From Microcoleus vaginatus HSN003 (GTDB taxonomy: Bacteria; Cyanobacteriota; Cyanobacteriia; Cyanobacteriales; Microcoleaceae), in NCBI RefSeq assembly GCF_022701255.1, contig NZ_CP031705.1:6324001-6388000 (forward strand): a DNA stretch of 64,000 nucleotides, written 5' to 3'. Below the pieces are notes generated by a model. The model saw only the letters and a program-made list of their open reading frames with translations, made no database searches and was not told where the DNA came from. Made by a program: the position numbers and the translations under genes. Numbering within the stretch: position 1 is the first letter of the stretch; each line of letters opens with the position of its first letter. Positions 19,431 through 28,025 of this stretch are shown here, piece after piece.

Positions 19431-20607
19431 TAGCAATCCTAAATGATTTTCTATATCTAGAGCAATCCTAAATGATTTTCTGTGTGTAAGTATATTGACG
19501 TATTTTGGGGAAATCAAATTTATGTTCGTTAGTAAAAAACTCAAACAGAAACTTGACAATCTTAAAAGACCTACATAAATACCAATACTTTCTTAAAAAG
19601 TTTTTAGCTTGTAACCAAATATCTTCAACGGGGTTCTGTTGGGGAGCATTGGGAGCAAATAAAATACAAGTAATTGACCAATTAGCAGGTTCTTTGGCAG
19701 CATTAAGTTCTAATAAAAAGTCTCTAAATTCTCCATATTTATGATAACTAGCTCCATCCCAAATCAAGATAATTTTGCGATTTTTATATTTATCTTGTAA
19801 GTATTTTATGAATTTAACTGTTGATTTTCCATCACCAGATGGATGGCTCTGAACATGGAATTCTTTGCTTTGATAATTGAGTGCGCCAAAATAAGTTTGT
19901 CTATCTTTTTCATTGGTAATTGGGACTTCAATTCGGATTTGGGATTGACCCCAAACATAACCAGTCAGATCACCATGAAGTAGATGACATTCATCTAAAA
20001 ACAATACTATTATTTCCCCAGACTCTATACCAGCCTTGTTTTTAAATAAAATATCGTTAATTTCTTCCGTCTTTTTTTTTACCAGTTCTTTATCAAATTT
20101 AGGATTAATTTTTTGAGTTTTTTTCCAACTAATTTTCGCCCGGTCAAAAAGTTCATAGTAACTCTGTTTTGATTTATATATCACACCAAATTCTTGTTCT
20201 AAATAAGTAACTAGCTCATCTAAATTCCAATATTCTTTATTTCTTAACCACTCGATTACTTCAGTATTTTGTAGAGCTGTTAAATACCCTTTTGACCCTT
20301 TATGTCCTAGTTTGATTCCGGCGATGCCTTTGGTTTTAAATTGTTTTTTCCAATAACCAATAAAAAAATTACTTACACCTAAAATTTTGCTGATCTCATG
20401 GTAGATATTACCTGAGAGCGCCATCCTTACAGCTATTGCTCGTTTTAGTTCTCTGGCATCTATATCGCTTTTAATGAAAGATTCTAAACAATCTATTTCT
20501 TTTTGCCTATCTTTTTGTTGCAGGTGTAAGTTATTCATTTTTTTATGGTCACGATCGAGTATTGCATATAATTGTATCACAATCATGATAATGATTTAGG
20601 ATTGCTA
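19431..20607 (-). mobile_element. IS630/Tc1-mariner type insertion sequence, complete, TA target
   Basis: A 1177-bp element with inverted ends TAGCAATCCTAAAT on the left and its complement at the right end, flanked by TA at 19429-19430 and 20608-20609 as expected for this group. It contains an intact transposase on the minus strand. The left end is duplicated: AGCAATCCTAAATGATTTTC occurs at 19432 and again at 19461. Excising the element with one TA restores VLED-KWVEYL in the STAND ATPase (472 codons in total including the stop). Confidence 0.92.
19468..20538 (-). CDS. IS630-family transposase (DDE)
   Basis: A 356-residue transposase from the ATG at 20538 (MNNLHLQQKDRQ); the frame stays open to 20586. 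An N-terminal HTH region (ISKILGVSNFFIGYWKKQF) recognises the ends. The catalytic triad is Asp in VLFLDECHLLHGD, Asp in ILIWDGASYH, and Glu in APNAPQQNPVEDIWLQAK. No disruptions are visible. The stop codon lies inside the inner copy of the duplicated left end. It is read in the same direction as the ATPase gene it interrupts. Confidence 0.92.
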   Translation of the reverse strand: MNNLHLQQKDRQKEIDCLESFIKSDIDARELKRAIAVRMALSGNIYHEISKILGVSNFFIGYWKKQFKTKGIAGIKLGHKGSKGYLTALQNTEVIEWLRNKEYWNLDELVTYLEQEFGVIYKSKQSYYELFDRAKISWKKTQKINPKFDKELVKKKTEEINDILFKNKAGIESGEIIVLFLDECHLLHGDLTGYVWGQSQIRIEVPITNEKDRQTYFGALNYQSKEFHVQSHPSGDGKSTVKFIKYLQDKYKNRKIILIWDGASYHKYGEFRDFLLELNAAKEPANWSITCILFAPNAPQQNPVEDIWLQAKNFLRKYWYLCRSFKIVKFLFEFFTNEHKFDFPKIRQYTYTQKII

Positions 20608-21850
20608 TATCTTCTAAAACCTTTCCCACATCGCATTCATCCACCTTGGCAATTCCAGCAATCATCTCGCAGGGAATCGGCGTGCCAATCTCTAGTAAAA
20701 TATACAAGACATTCTCCATCAATTGCCCTGGCTTAGCTTCCATCCCCATCTTTACCCAATGGCTTTGATAATACTCTAGCAACCCGTCTGGCAATTGCTT
20801 TAAACTCAAGTCATTGTAAACGCCTTTAGCAATTGCCGGCAAAACATACCGCAAATACATAAAATTATTTTCGCTCTTGTTTGCCACTTGTTCGACAAAA
20901 GTTTTATCGGGAATGTTGCGGGTTTTAATCCAGTTCCTCAGTCCATTTTTATGGTCAGAATCGGTATTTATAACAAAGCGAATATATTCTTTGATATCAT
21001 CCTGATTGAAATTAGCATACTGGCTATCTCTTAAATCTAACTCTTCTTCGGGAACATCTACTAACAATCGCTTTTTATCGAGGCTATAGGGTCGCCGAGT
21101 CAGCAGAAAATATACGTTAGTGGGCAGATTCTTCGGTAAATGTAAAAGATTTCCTCCCGGTTCTTGTTCGACTTCATCCAGTGCATCAACTGCAATTACC
21201 AAACGTTCAGTACCAGTGAGTTTTGCCGCCGCCTTTGCCAGTAAAGTTGGTAAATCGGCGTCTTCTGAATTTGGCAATTGATAGCGGTCAATTAATTGCC
21301 GGCGAATGCTCTTCAAAAACAATTCTGGTCTGTTGCGACGTTCGACGAGAATATTGAAATAGCAGGGAGATTTATGTTCCCAGACGTATTTGGCAACGAT
21401 CGAGCTTTTGCCCATTCCCGCATCCCCGATGATTGTAAAATAACCGTGAGGGTTGTCGGTGATAAATTGCTGAAACGTCTCAAAAACAAATTGGCGTCCG
21501 CAAAACCTCCGAATTTTTTCTTCTATTAACGATAGAAATTCTTCAGGGTAGGGGGCAACTACTGGGTCTGGTTTTGGATAATACTTCTGTTTTAATTTTA
21601 TAAACAATATATCCAATTTGCCGGCACCGTTTTGGTCAAGAAGTTGAGGAAAAGTATTTCCAAATTTCTTGTAAATCACTCCCAGCCGCTGTTTTACAGT
21701 AGCTTCTGATATTCTTAATTCTAGTGAAAGCTCTACCTGATTGCGGGGTGCTCTTTCAGGAGAGAAGAGTGCTGCTAATAATGTTTCTTTTTGTTCCATC
21801 GATAATCCATGTGTCCCAGATTCCCCTCTAAGGAATTCTTGCCAATCCAT
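20608..21850 (-). pseudogene. STAND/NACHT-like ATPase 1 with N-terminal HTH, 5' part (IS630-interrupted)
   Basis: The first 414 codons of a protein of 471 residues before disruption. Residues 1-90 resemble an HTH: NQVELSLELRISEATVKQRL at 37-56, followed by GVIYKKFGN, as seen at the start of many cyanobacterial NACHT and vWA-MoxR-associated proteins. The STAND ATPase follows with RRFCGRQF, Walker A GDAGMGKS (142-149) and Walker B LVIAVDALDEVEQ (217-229). Helical and winged-helix parts come next, up to the IS at VGKVLED. As it stands, translation runs through the IS end and stops at 20549, giving a 433-residue product without the natural tail. It is the first gene of the STAND-WD40 array. Confidence 0.83.
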
Positions 21851-22143
21851 CTAGGTTAACCCCTCATTTAACTTTATTACAACTTACGCATCATGCACTT
21901 AAATCATCCTGAGCCTTGCCAATGAGCTCTTAGACGGCTGGGATGCTTGCCAGTCCTGAGCCTTGCGAAGGATAGGGACTCTGCATGACAGTAGTTTAAT
22001 TATACCTTGAGTATACTTTGATTATACCGACCTCTAATAGACCTAACTTTATACCTCTGGTCAACTTCACTCAATTAAAGTGATGCGATGATTTGATCAG
22101 AAGCACAAAAGCAATTTTTGATAAACATTGGAGGTCACTAGAA

Positions 22144-22770
22144 ATGAATCTTAACTTATTCGGCAACTCACACCCAGACGAAGATTATAGCAAAATGGAT
22201 GAAATCCCATCACTTGGGATAGGTATAAAAATTATTAGCCAAATTGCCGATGAGCTTAGTTATACCCACACTTCTGACCGTCGAAACTGTCTGTTAATTG
22301 TAAAATATTTTCAGCCTGTACTACCTCACCCTAGCACTCAAGCTGATTGTTTTAAGCGAGCGACCGATACTTTAAACATTTTCAACTGGCTGAAAGAGCA
22401 AAAAACTAGCCAATTCGATCGAATTTCTAACCAGCCACTGCAAAAAATTACTCTGCAACTTAATAGTGATATTGCCACAGTCACTCAAGTTTTATGGTGG
22501 GTGGAACAGTTAGAGAATCTACCACTTCCCGAAGAAGTTTTGCAGCTTTGTAAACTTGCGACGGTCGAGGGGTTTATTAATGCTATTCACCACCACAAAA
22601 ATCTGCCATCAAACACTCCTATTGATCTGGCGATCGCAGTTTTTAACGAACGCATAGAAATTCAAATTTGGGATTGGGGAAAGCCTCTTAATTTCCCAAG
22701 CAAAGTTAAAAGTCAACAATCGCCAGCAAAAGAGCCGTTCGGTTTAAAAGAGCTGGAATTTATGTTTTAG
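22144..22770 (+). CDS. RsbW-like GHKL protein with permuted motif order (paralogue 1)
   Basis: A 208-residue protein starting at the ATG at 22144, with GGAGG at 22130-22134 as ribosome-binding site. Cyanobacterial anti-sigma kinases of the RsbW/SpoIIAB type normally run N box, G1 box, G2 box, then a final strand ending in RNCLLIVK. Here the G2-to-end block comes first (SLGIGIKIISQIADELSYTH and RRNCLLIVKYFQP, residues 23-58). A linker of about 45 residues follows, then the N-terminal half: QVLWWVEQLENLPLP, N box EGFINAIHHH (142-151) and G1 IWDWGKPLN (175-183), and the protein ends. This order suggests a circularly permuted ATPase fold. It may bind a sigma or anti-sigma-antagonist-type partner; that is inference. 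It is not recognised as a named gene. Confidence 0.75.
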   Translation: MNLNLFGNSHPDEDYSKMDEIPSLGIGIKIISQIADELSYTHTSDRRNCLLIVKYFQPVLPHPSTQADCFKRATDTLNIFNWLKEQKTSQFDRISNQPLQKITLQLNSDIATVTQVLWWVEQLENLPLPEEVLQLCKLATVEGFINAIHHHKNLPSNTPIDLAIAVFNERIEIQIWDWGKPLNFPSKVKSQQSPAKEPFGLKELEFMF

Positions 22771-22975
22771 CAAAGATGACTCTATCTGCAAATCATTCTT
22801 TAATTAGTTCTGCCTGACTAGGGCCGATAGGTTTTAATCTACTGCCCGATTTGCTCTAAAAATCATGGGCGATCGCAAATTAAAACTCACCTTGTGTACC
22901 CTACCTTCTCCCTTTTTGCTTCAGTAGGATATCTGTACAAACAAAAAACCTCAATATTTAGCAGAGAAAACCGTT

Positions 22976-23605
22976 ATGAACTCTAACTTAGAAAATTCGC
23001 ACCGTGACGAAGATTTTAGCGAAATCGAGGAAATAGGCAAGATAGGTATAAAACTTATTGGCAAAATTGCCGATGAGCTAAGTTATACCCGCACGTCTGC
23101 CGGTCGAAACTGTCTGTTAATTGTAAAATATTTTCAGCCCGGTCTAGTAGCACCCCAACCTAGCACTGAAGCTAGTATTTTTAAGCGTGCGATCGACGTT
23201 TTACACAGCTTTAACTGGCTTCAAGAGCAACGAAATCCCCCATCCGAGTCAAGTTATAACCAGCCACTTCACAAATTTAAGCTTCAAGTAAATAGCGATC
23301 TCCAGGCCGTTACTCAAGTTTTATGGTGGGTCGAGCAGTTAGAGCTTCTACCCATTCCCGAACCAGTTTTGCAGCTTTGTAAACTTGCTGCGATCGAGGG
23401 TTTTGCCCATGCTGTTCGCCACGCCCACACAAATCGGTCATTGGAAACTCCGAAAATAGAACTGGCGATCGCAGTATTTAACAAACGCCTAGAGATCGAA
23501 ATATGGGATTGGGGCAAGCCTTTTGACCTCAAGACCAAGCTGAAAGAAGAATTGCCGGAAAAAACTCTGTTTAGTTGGAACGACCTGGCCTTTACTCTTC
23601 ACTAA
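22976..23605 (+). CDS. RsbW-like GHKL protein with permuted motif order (paralogue 2)
   Basis: A 209-residue paralogue of the preceding gene, 205 bp downstream. It has the same layout: GIKLIGKIADELSYTRTSAG and RNCLLIVKYFQPG at the N terminus, then QVLWWVEQLELLPIP, the N-box region EGFAHAVRHAH, and WDWGKPFDL near the C terminus. The key Asn of the N box, which binds Mg-ATP in this family, is His here, and the G2 glycines are reduced. Nucleotide binding may therefore be weak or lost, making this a possible regulatory partner of paralogue 1. The response-regulator gene follows 54 bp downstream on the same strand, so the three may form an operon. Confidence 0.75.
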   Translation: MNSNLENSHRDEDFSEIEEIGKIGIKLIGKIADELSYTRTSAGRNCLLIVKYFQPGLVAPQPSTEASIFKRAIDVLHSFNWLQEQRNPPSESSYNQPLHKFKLQVNSDLQAVTQVLWWVEQLELLPIPEPVLQLCKLAAIEGFAHAVRHAHTNRSLETPKIELAIAVFNKRLEIEIWDWGKPFDLKTKLKEELPEKTLFSWNDLAFTLH

Positions 23606-23659
23606 AGCTGTTCGGAAATTGCTAGGTTTCCCTTGACAACAGAAAGGAAGTTTTTTGTG

Positions 23660-24111
23660 ATGATTACTGATACTACTCCCAAGATTCTCGTTGTGGATGA
23701 TGACCCCTCCATCCGCACTCTAGTTCATCGTTTTTTAACTCAGAAATATCAAGTAGATTCGGCAGCCGATGGCGAGACGGCTTTAGAATTGTTTGATAAA
23801 TTCAAGCCACTGCTAGTAGTTCTCGATTGGAATTTACCAGATACTACAGGTTATCACCTCTGCCAGGAAATGCAGCGCCGTACTAATGTTTTTGTGGTAA
23901 TGCTAAGCAGCCGCACAGACGAAGCTGATAAACTTAAAGTCCTGTCCGCCGGTGCTGATGACTATATCTGCAAACCCTTTGGTTTGGCCGTGTTGGCAAT
24001 TCGTATAGAAGTTGTGTTGAGACGCATGAGGCCTGTGACTCCATCACGTATTGTAGTCGATCAATTCGCGATCGATTCAGCGCGTCGGGAAGCAACACTC
24101 AACGATCGCAT
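23660..24111 (+). pseudogene. OmpR-type response regulator, 5' part (receiver domain; IS66-interrupted)
   Basis: The receiver domain of a response regulator from the ATG at 23660. The acidic pocket is VVDDDPS (11-17), the likely phospho-acceptor is Asp56 in LLVVLDWNLPD and the conserved Lys105 is in DYICKPFG. The linker continues to LNDR, where the IS66 element enters; in place the frame ends within a few bases in a TAA-type stop at 24115. Alone this part would still make a free-standing receiver domain. The rest, a winged-helix DNA-binding domain, resumes at 25634. Bases 24104-24111 are one copy of the target duplication. Confidence 0.88.
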
Positions 24112-25633
24112 GTAAGGATTCAGGTAAAAAATAGTTCATTGAGAGCGAAAAATATGGTGTAGTCAGATGAGCGAAAAGCCAGAGTTATCAGCAGCACTAA
24201 AATTAGAAATAGTTGACCAGTTGAGCCGTGAGGAGCTGGTCAAAATTGTGCTAACCCAACAGAAGCTGATTGAAAAATTACAACAAGAGCTCGAAAAGCT
24301 CAAAGAGAGACAGCCCAGCAATAGCAAAACATCATCGAAACCCCCATCAAGCGATCTCATACAGAAATCAGAGCTCGCCAAAGTTGATAACTTAAAAGAG
24401 TCAGACCCAGAGCCCAAGCGTAAACCAGGAGGACAGCCAGGACATATCGGCAAAACCCGAAAAGGATTTGGACGAGTGGATAGATATCAAATCAGCACTC
24501 CTGACTCTTGTGAGCATTGTGGTAGCAGAGAATTAAGTGAGGCGATTGGTTATAGCAAGCAGCAAGTAGCGTGTTTAGCAGCCTTACCAATTGAAGTAGT
24601 GGAATATCAACGAGTCAAATGTCAATGCCTAGAATGTGGAGCAATGGTGATGGGTTCACCAGCATCCGGGATAGTTCCAGGACAAGACTTAAGCATCGAC
24701 CTACAAGCATTATTGGTATGGCTAGGTAATTATGGGCACATATCCTACGAAAAGCAACAAGAGTTCCTGCGCGAACTAGGTGGAATCGAAATAGGGATAG
24801 GGACATTACAAGCGACAAATGCGCGGGTAGCCGATGCTGTAAAGTCTGCCGTTGAAGCCTTATGGAAATGGGCACCATTACAAGCCAACGTCCATGTCGA
24901 TGAAACCCCTTGGTGTGTCAAGGGAGTCAAAGAATGGTTGTGGACAGCTACGGGTCAAGATTTTTGCCTGTTTCATGCTGCGGATACTCGGAGTAGAGCC
25001 GAATTAGAGACGATGCTGGGCCAGGAATTTGCGCTCAGTGTTGAGCTCTGATGATTTTAGCGTCTACAACGGTGTGATTGTGGGAGCGCAACAAAAATGT
25101 TTAGCCCATCTACGGCGACATTTTAAGAAAGTTCTGCTTCTTAGTTACGGTAACAATACAGTCGTCGCCTCTGCGTTCTTGGAATTAATTGATGAGGCAT
25201 TTCGACAACATCGAAAATGGCGGGAACACCCTCAAGAGCTTGATTATCAGACTTGGGCGAGGGACTTTAAGACCAGGTTGGCAGAATTGTTAAATACTTG
25301 GCAAGGTCATGTTGGTCATGCTGCTGGACTGTTATTGCGCTCGTTGCGTGAGAAAGCACATCAATGGTGGTACTTTTTAGACCATCCTTCCATTCCTCCT
25401 GATAATAATTTGGCAGAACGTTCTCTCCGATTAGCAGTGACGAAGCGTAAGGTATCTGGGGGCTCCCGGTCAATGTCTCGGTTTGAACAAACTGCTGATT
25501 TGTTATCTGTGATTCAGACTTGTCGGTTTCAGGGTAAAAGCGCAATGGCTTTTTTCCGTGATGCTATATTTGCCCATTCTTGTAACTTTTTCATGCCTTC
25601 TCTTATTCCCCAATCAAAGACCTGAATCCTTAC
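24112..25633 (+). mobile_element. IS66-family insertion sequence, 8-bp target duplication
   Basis: A 1522-bp element with perfect 14-bp terminal inverted repeats beginning GTAAGGATTCAGGT; the GTAA end is characteristic of IS66. It is flanked by direct repeats GATCGCAT at 24104-24111 and 25634-25641, and IS66 elements make 8-bp duplications. It carries only a tnpC-type transposase, as in the short single-gene branch, and that gene is frameshifted. Excision with one repeat restores the response regulator as LNDR-IIKLTALEF (240 codons including the stop). Confidence 0.93.
24167..25625 (+). pseudogene. IS66-family transposase, frameshifted
   Basis: Two overlapping frames, 24167-25051 and the following frame to 25625, together encode one IS66 TnpC-type transposase. 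The first has a leucine-zipper start, the linker SKTSSKPPSSD, the zinc-finger-like CEHCGSRE and CQCLECG, and the first catalytic Asp in HVDETPW. The second has the next Asp in VLSSDDFSVYNG and the Glu in DNNLAERSLR. The break is near 25030-25036, where one extra base (reading GCGCTCAG) moves the frame. Removing one C gives QEFASVLSSDDF, close to the family consensus. There is no slippery run, so I read this as an inactivating mutation rather than programmed frameshifting. Confidence 0.88.
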
Positions 25634-25909
25634 GATCGCATTATCAAGTTAACAGCCTTGGAATTTAAGATATTGTATTTTTTGGCAAGTCATTCTGGTC
25701 AATCTTGGAGTCGCCAACAGCTAATCGAAAAAATTTGGGGTTGGAACTGCAACGACACAGGAGAAGAGAACGTTGTTAGCGTACATATCGGTCAGATTCG
25801 CAAGAAAATGATTCAAGCTGATGCTACTGGGTCGCAGTTTATTAAAACTATTTGGGGTTACGGTTACAGGTTCGATCCGCCCTCGTGCACTGCAATGGCA
25901 ATTTCCTAA
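25634..25909 (+). pseudogene. OmpR-type response regulator, 3' part (winged-helix DNA-binding domain)
   Basis: This is the second half of the response regulator that starts at 23660. It encodes an OmpR/PhoB winged helix: IKLTALEFKILYFLASHSGQ, the recognition region SRQQLIEKIWG, then VSVHIGQIRKKM and IKTIWGYGYRFDPP. No start with a ribosome-binding site is present, so it is probably not made on its own. The intact protein would have had 239 residues, normal for the family. It followed the two GHKL paralogues and may have been their output, but that is inference from order only. Confidence 0.85.
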
Positions 25910-25967
25910 GCTCAGCAGTTTCGATATTGTATAATTGAATTAAATTGATCATCGTTGAGGTACTAAA

Positions 25968-26750
25968 ATGCCTTCTCCATTTCCAGGGATGAATCCTTAT
26001 TTAGAAAATCCAGAATTTTGGCCCGAAGTACACCACCGTTTGATCGTTGCGATCGCCGATGACATAGAGCAAAATCTCAGTCAGCAATATCGAGTGGCGA
26101 TCGAAAAACGCACTTATATGAGCGGTGGGGAAGACTCTGTGGATATAGCGATTCCCGATGTATCTGTAGTCGCTGCAAGGACAACAACCCAGACACAATC
26201 AGCAGTGATGACTTTACCACCCCGCCCCGAATTTGTAACAGTAACGCTGCCAATTTCTGAAGAATGCAGGGAAGGTTATTTAGAAATTAGAGAGGTAACA
26301 ACTGGCAGGGTGGTGACAGTCATTGAAATTTTGTCTCCCGCTAACAAACGTGCCGGCGAAGGAAGAACTGCTTACCTTAACAAGCGGCAGAAAGTTTTAG
26401 GAACTCTCACGCATTTGGTAGAGATAGATTTGCTCAGAAGCGGAAAATATCTGCCGTTTGCCAGCGAAATTCCGCAGACAGATTACCGAATCTCGATCGG
26501 CAGAGCAAATCAGCGACCACAAGCGCAATTATATGCTTTTAATGTGAGAGATGAAATTCCTGTATTTAGGATACCTTTGCAGTCAGGAGATGGAGAACCG
26601 GAGTTGAATTTACAGAGTTTGTTAATGGGGGTTTACGATCGCGCCAGATTTGATTTAACATTGGACTACGATCGGGAACCCGTACCCCGTTTCAAGGAAG
26701 AAGATAGAGTTTGGGCTGATGAATTGCTGCGAGGAATAGGCAGGCGGTAA
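25968..26750 (+). CDS. DUF4058 family protein
   Basis: A 260-residue soluble protein that begins MPSPFPGMNPYLENPEFWPE and continues VHHRLIVAIADDI, the hallmark start of DUF4058, a family very common in cyanobacteria and of unknown biochemical function. Further conserved pieces are YVAIEKRTY-like RVAIEKRTYMS, VTVIEILSPANKR and LDYDREPVPRF. The block VVTVIEILSPANKRAGEGR recalls PD-(D/E)XK nuclease-like cores (E-x-x-S-x-x-N-K), but I would not assign activity. It stands alone, 58 bp after the response-regulator remnant. Confidence 0.85.
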   Translation: MPSPFPGMNPYLENPEFWPEVHHRLIVAIADDIEQNLSQQYRVAIEKRTYMSGGEDSVDIAIPDVSVVAARTTTQTQSAVMTLPPRPEFVTVTLPISEECREGYLEIREVTTGRVVTVIEILSPANKRAGEGRTAYLNKRQKVLGTLTHLVEIDLLRSGKYLPFASEIPQTDYRISIGRANQRPQAQLYAFNVRDEIPVFRIPLQSGDGEPELNLQSLLMGVYDRARFDLTLDYDREPVPRFKEEDRVWADELLRGIGRR

Positions 26751-26810
26751 ATTACAGGGCTTTGCGGGTGACTAATATCATGTCTGGGAAATTACCGTAA
26801 TAAATAATGT

Positions 26811-26884
26811 TTGTAGTGAGAACCTTAGTCCTTTTTGGCCGGGGAACCAGCTAAAAAAGAGAGGACTAAAGTCCTTACTACGAA
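26811..26884. repeat. Palindromic intergenic repeat (TTGTAGTGAG ... CTTACTACGAA)
   Basis: A 74-bp imperfect inverted repeat. The left arm TTGTAGTGAGAACCTTAGTC pairs with the right arm GACTAAAGTCCTTACTACGA across a short centre. It lies between two convergent genes and may serve as a bidirectional terminator. Its form matches small dispersed repeats of Oscillatoriales genomes. Confidence 0.6.
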
Positions 26885-26893
26885 CTTTTGTTT

Positions 26894-27859
26894 TTAGCCG
26901 CCCCAAACTTTCTTCAAAACATCTTGAGGAGAGATGTCCGCCATCTTGCCAGTAGGAGATTTAATGCCCAAAAATCGATCGCTCTTTGGCAGCAATTTCG
27001 CCGGTTCAGTCGGGCCGAACAAAGCTATTGTATAAGTTTGAACCGCCACAGCTAAGTGCATCGGCGCACTGTCAGTACATATCATCAAATTAGCAGCAGC
27101 AATAGTGGCAGCCAACTTGCCGACATCATCCGGCGAGATAACTTTTACATTCGGACATAACTCGACTAACTTTGTCACGAAGTCTGCATCTTCGGGCCCT
27201 TTCACAACAACAACGGGCAAATTCGGCTGCCGCTGCTGACAATCTTCAATTATTTGCTTCCAGTTGTCTGTAGGGTAAATTTTGTCAATACCTTTAGACA
27301 CAGCTAATTGACTGGAACCGCCGTGAATTAGAATGTAGCCGCTTTCTTTTACGCCCAACCGCTGCTGTTCGGCTTCCGCCCACTGAATGTCCTGTTTAGG
27401 TACATTAATTGCGATCGCCGGACAAGGATTTGTAATGTTAAATCCTTGCAGCAAATCGTGGTACATTGAAGCCGCGTACTGTTCAGTTTTCAGCGGTACG
27501 GCAGCCGTGAGAAATCGAGCGCCATTGGTTCCCGAATAGCCAACTCTCTGCGGAATGCCGGTCAGCCACAGCAGCAGCCCTACAGTCCACCGCTGGCCTA
27601 GGGAAATAACTGCTTCGTATTCGCGATCGCGAATTACGCCCAGTAAATTGCCCAAATCTGCCATAGCGTTGCGGTCTTTGAAATTGTACGTCAAGACTTC
27701 TTTGACGGACTTGCAGACTCGGTAAGCGCCCTTCGCCCTCGGTTCCACGATGACATCAATTTGCGCCTCTGGATAAGACTGCTTGAGGTCATCGAGGGTG
27801 GGGAAAAATAAAATTTGGTCGCCAATCCCGCCAGGGACAAGTGCTAGTATTCGCATCAT
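26894..27859 (-). CDS. Glycosyltransferase family 9 (heptosyltransferase-like)
   Basis: A 321-residue GT-B glycosyltransferase. The N terminus ILALVPGGIGDQILFFPTL is the family's sugar-acceptor loop with the conserved Gly-Asp. The C-terminal nucleotide-sugar site has ILIHGGSSQ and the strongly conserved MICTDSAPMHLAVAV, then ALFGPTEPAKLLP. GT9 enzymes add heptose or related sugars to lipopolysaccharide cores. In cyanobacteria, which mostly lack heptose in their LPS, the sugar is uncertain. It is divergent from ispD. A GmhB-like phosphatase lies 17 kb away, not in an operon. Confidence 0.88.
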   Translation of the reverse strand: MMRILALVPGGIGDQILFFPTLDDLKQSYPEAQIDVIVEPRAKGAYRVCKSVKEVLTYNFKDRNAMADLGNLLGVIRDREYEAVISLGQRWTVGLLLWLTGIPQRVGYSGTNGARFLTAAVPLKTEQYAASMYHDLLQGFNITNPCPAIAINVPKQDIQWAEAEQQRLGVKESGYILIHGGSSQLAVSKGIDKIYPTDNWKQIIEDCQQRQPNLPVVVVKGPEDADFVTKLVELCPNVKVISPDDVGKLAATIAAANLMICTDSAPMHLAVAVQTYTIALFGPTEPAKLLPKSDRFLGIKSPTGKMADISPQDVLKKVWGG

Positions 27860-28025
27860 AAACGATCGGCTATTATCTATCGAGGTAGCTCTCAGCGATC
27901 GGTCTTCAGCTATCAGCTTATAGTATTTCTAGACTTTAAAAGCTACTGGCTGACAGCTAAACAACTGACCCAAAAGTACAGGACGCTCTTAATATATACC
28001 TAGTTGGGTGAAGAAGGGTTACTTA

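Noticed and set aside
25029-25052. Programmed frameshift in the IS66 transposase
   Set aside because: There is no slippery sequence, IS66 tnpC is not known to need one, and deletion of one base restores the consensus, so mutation is the simpler reading.
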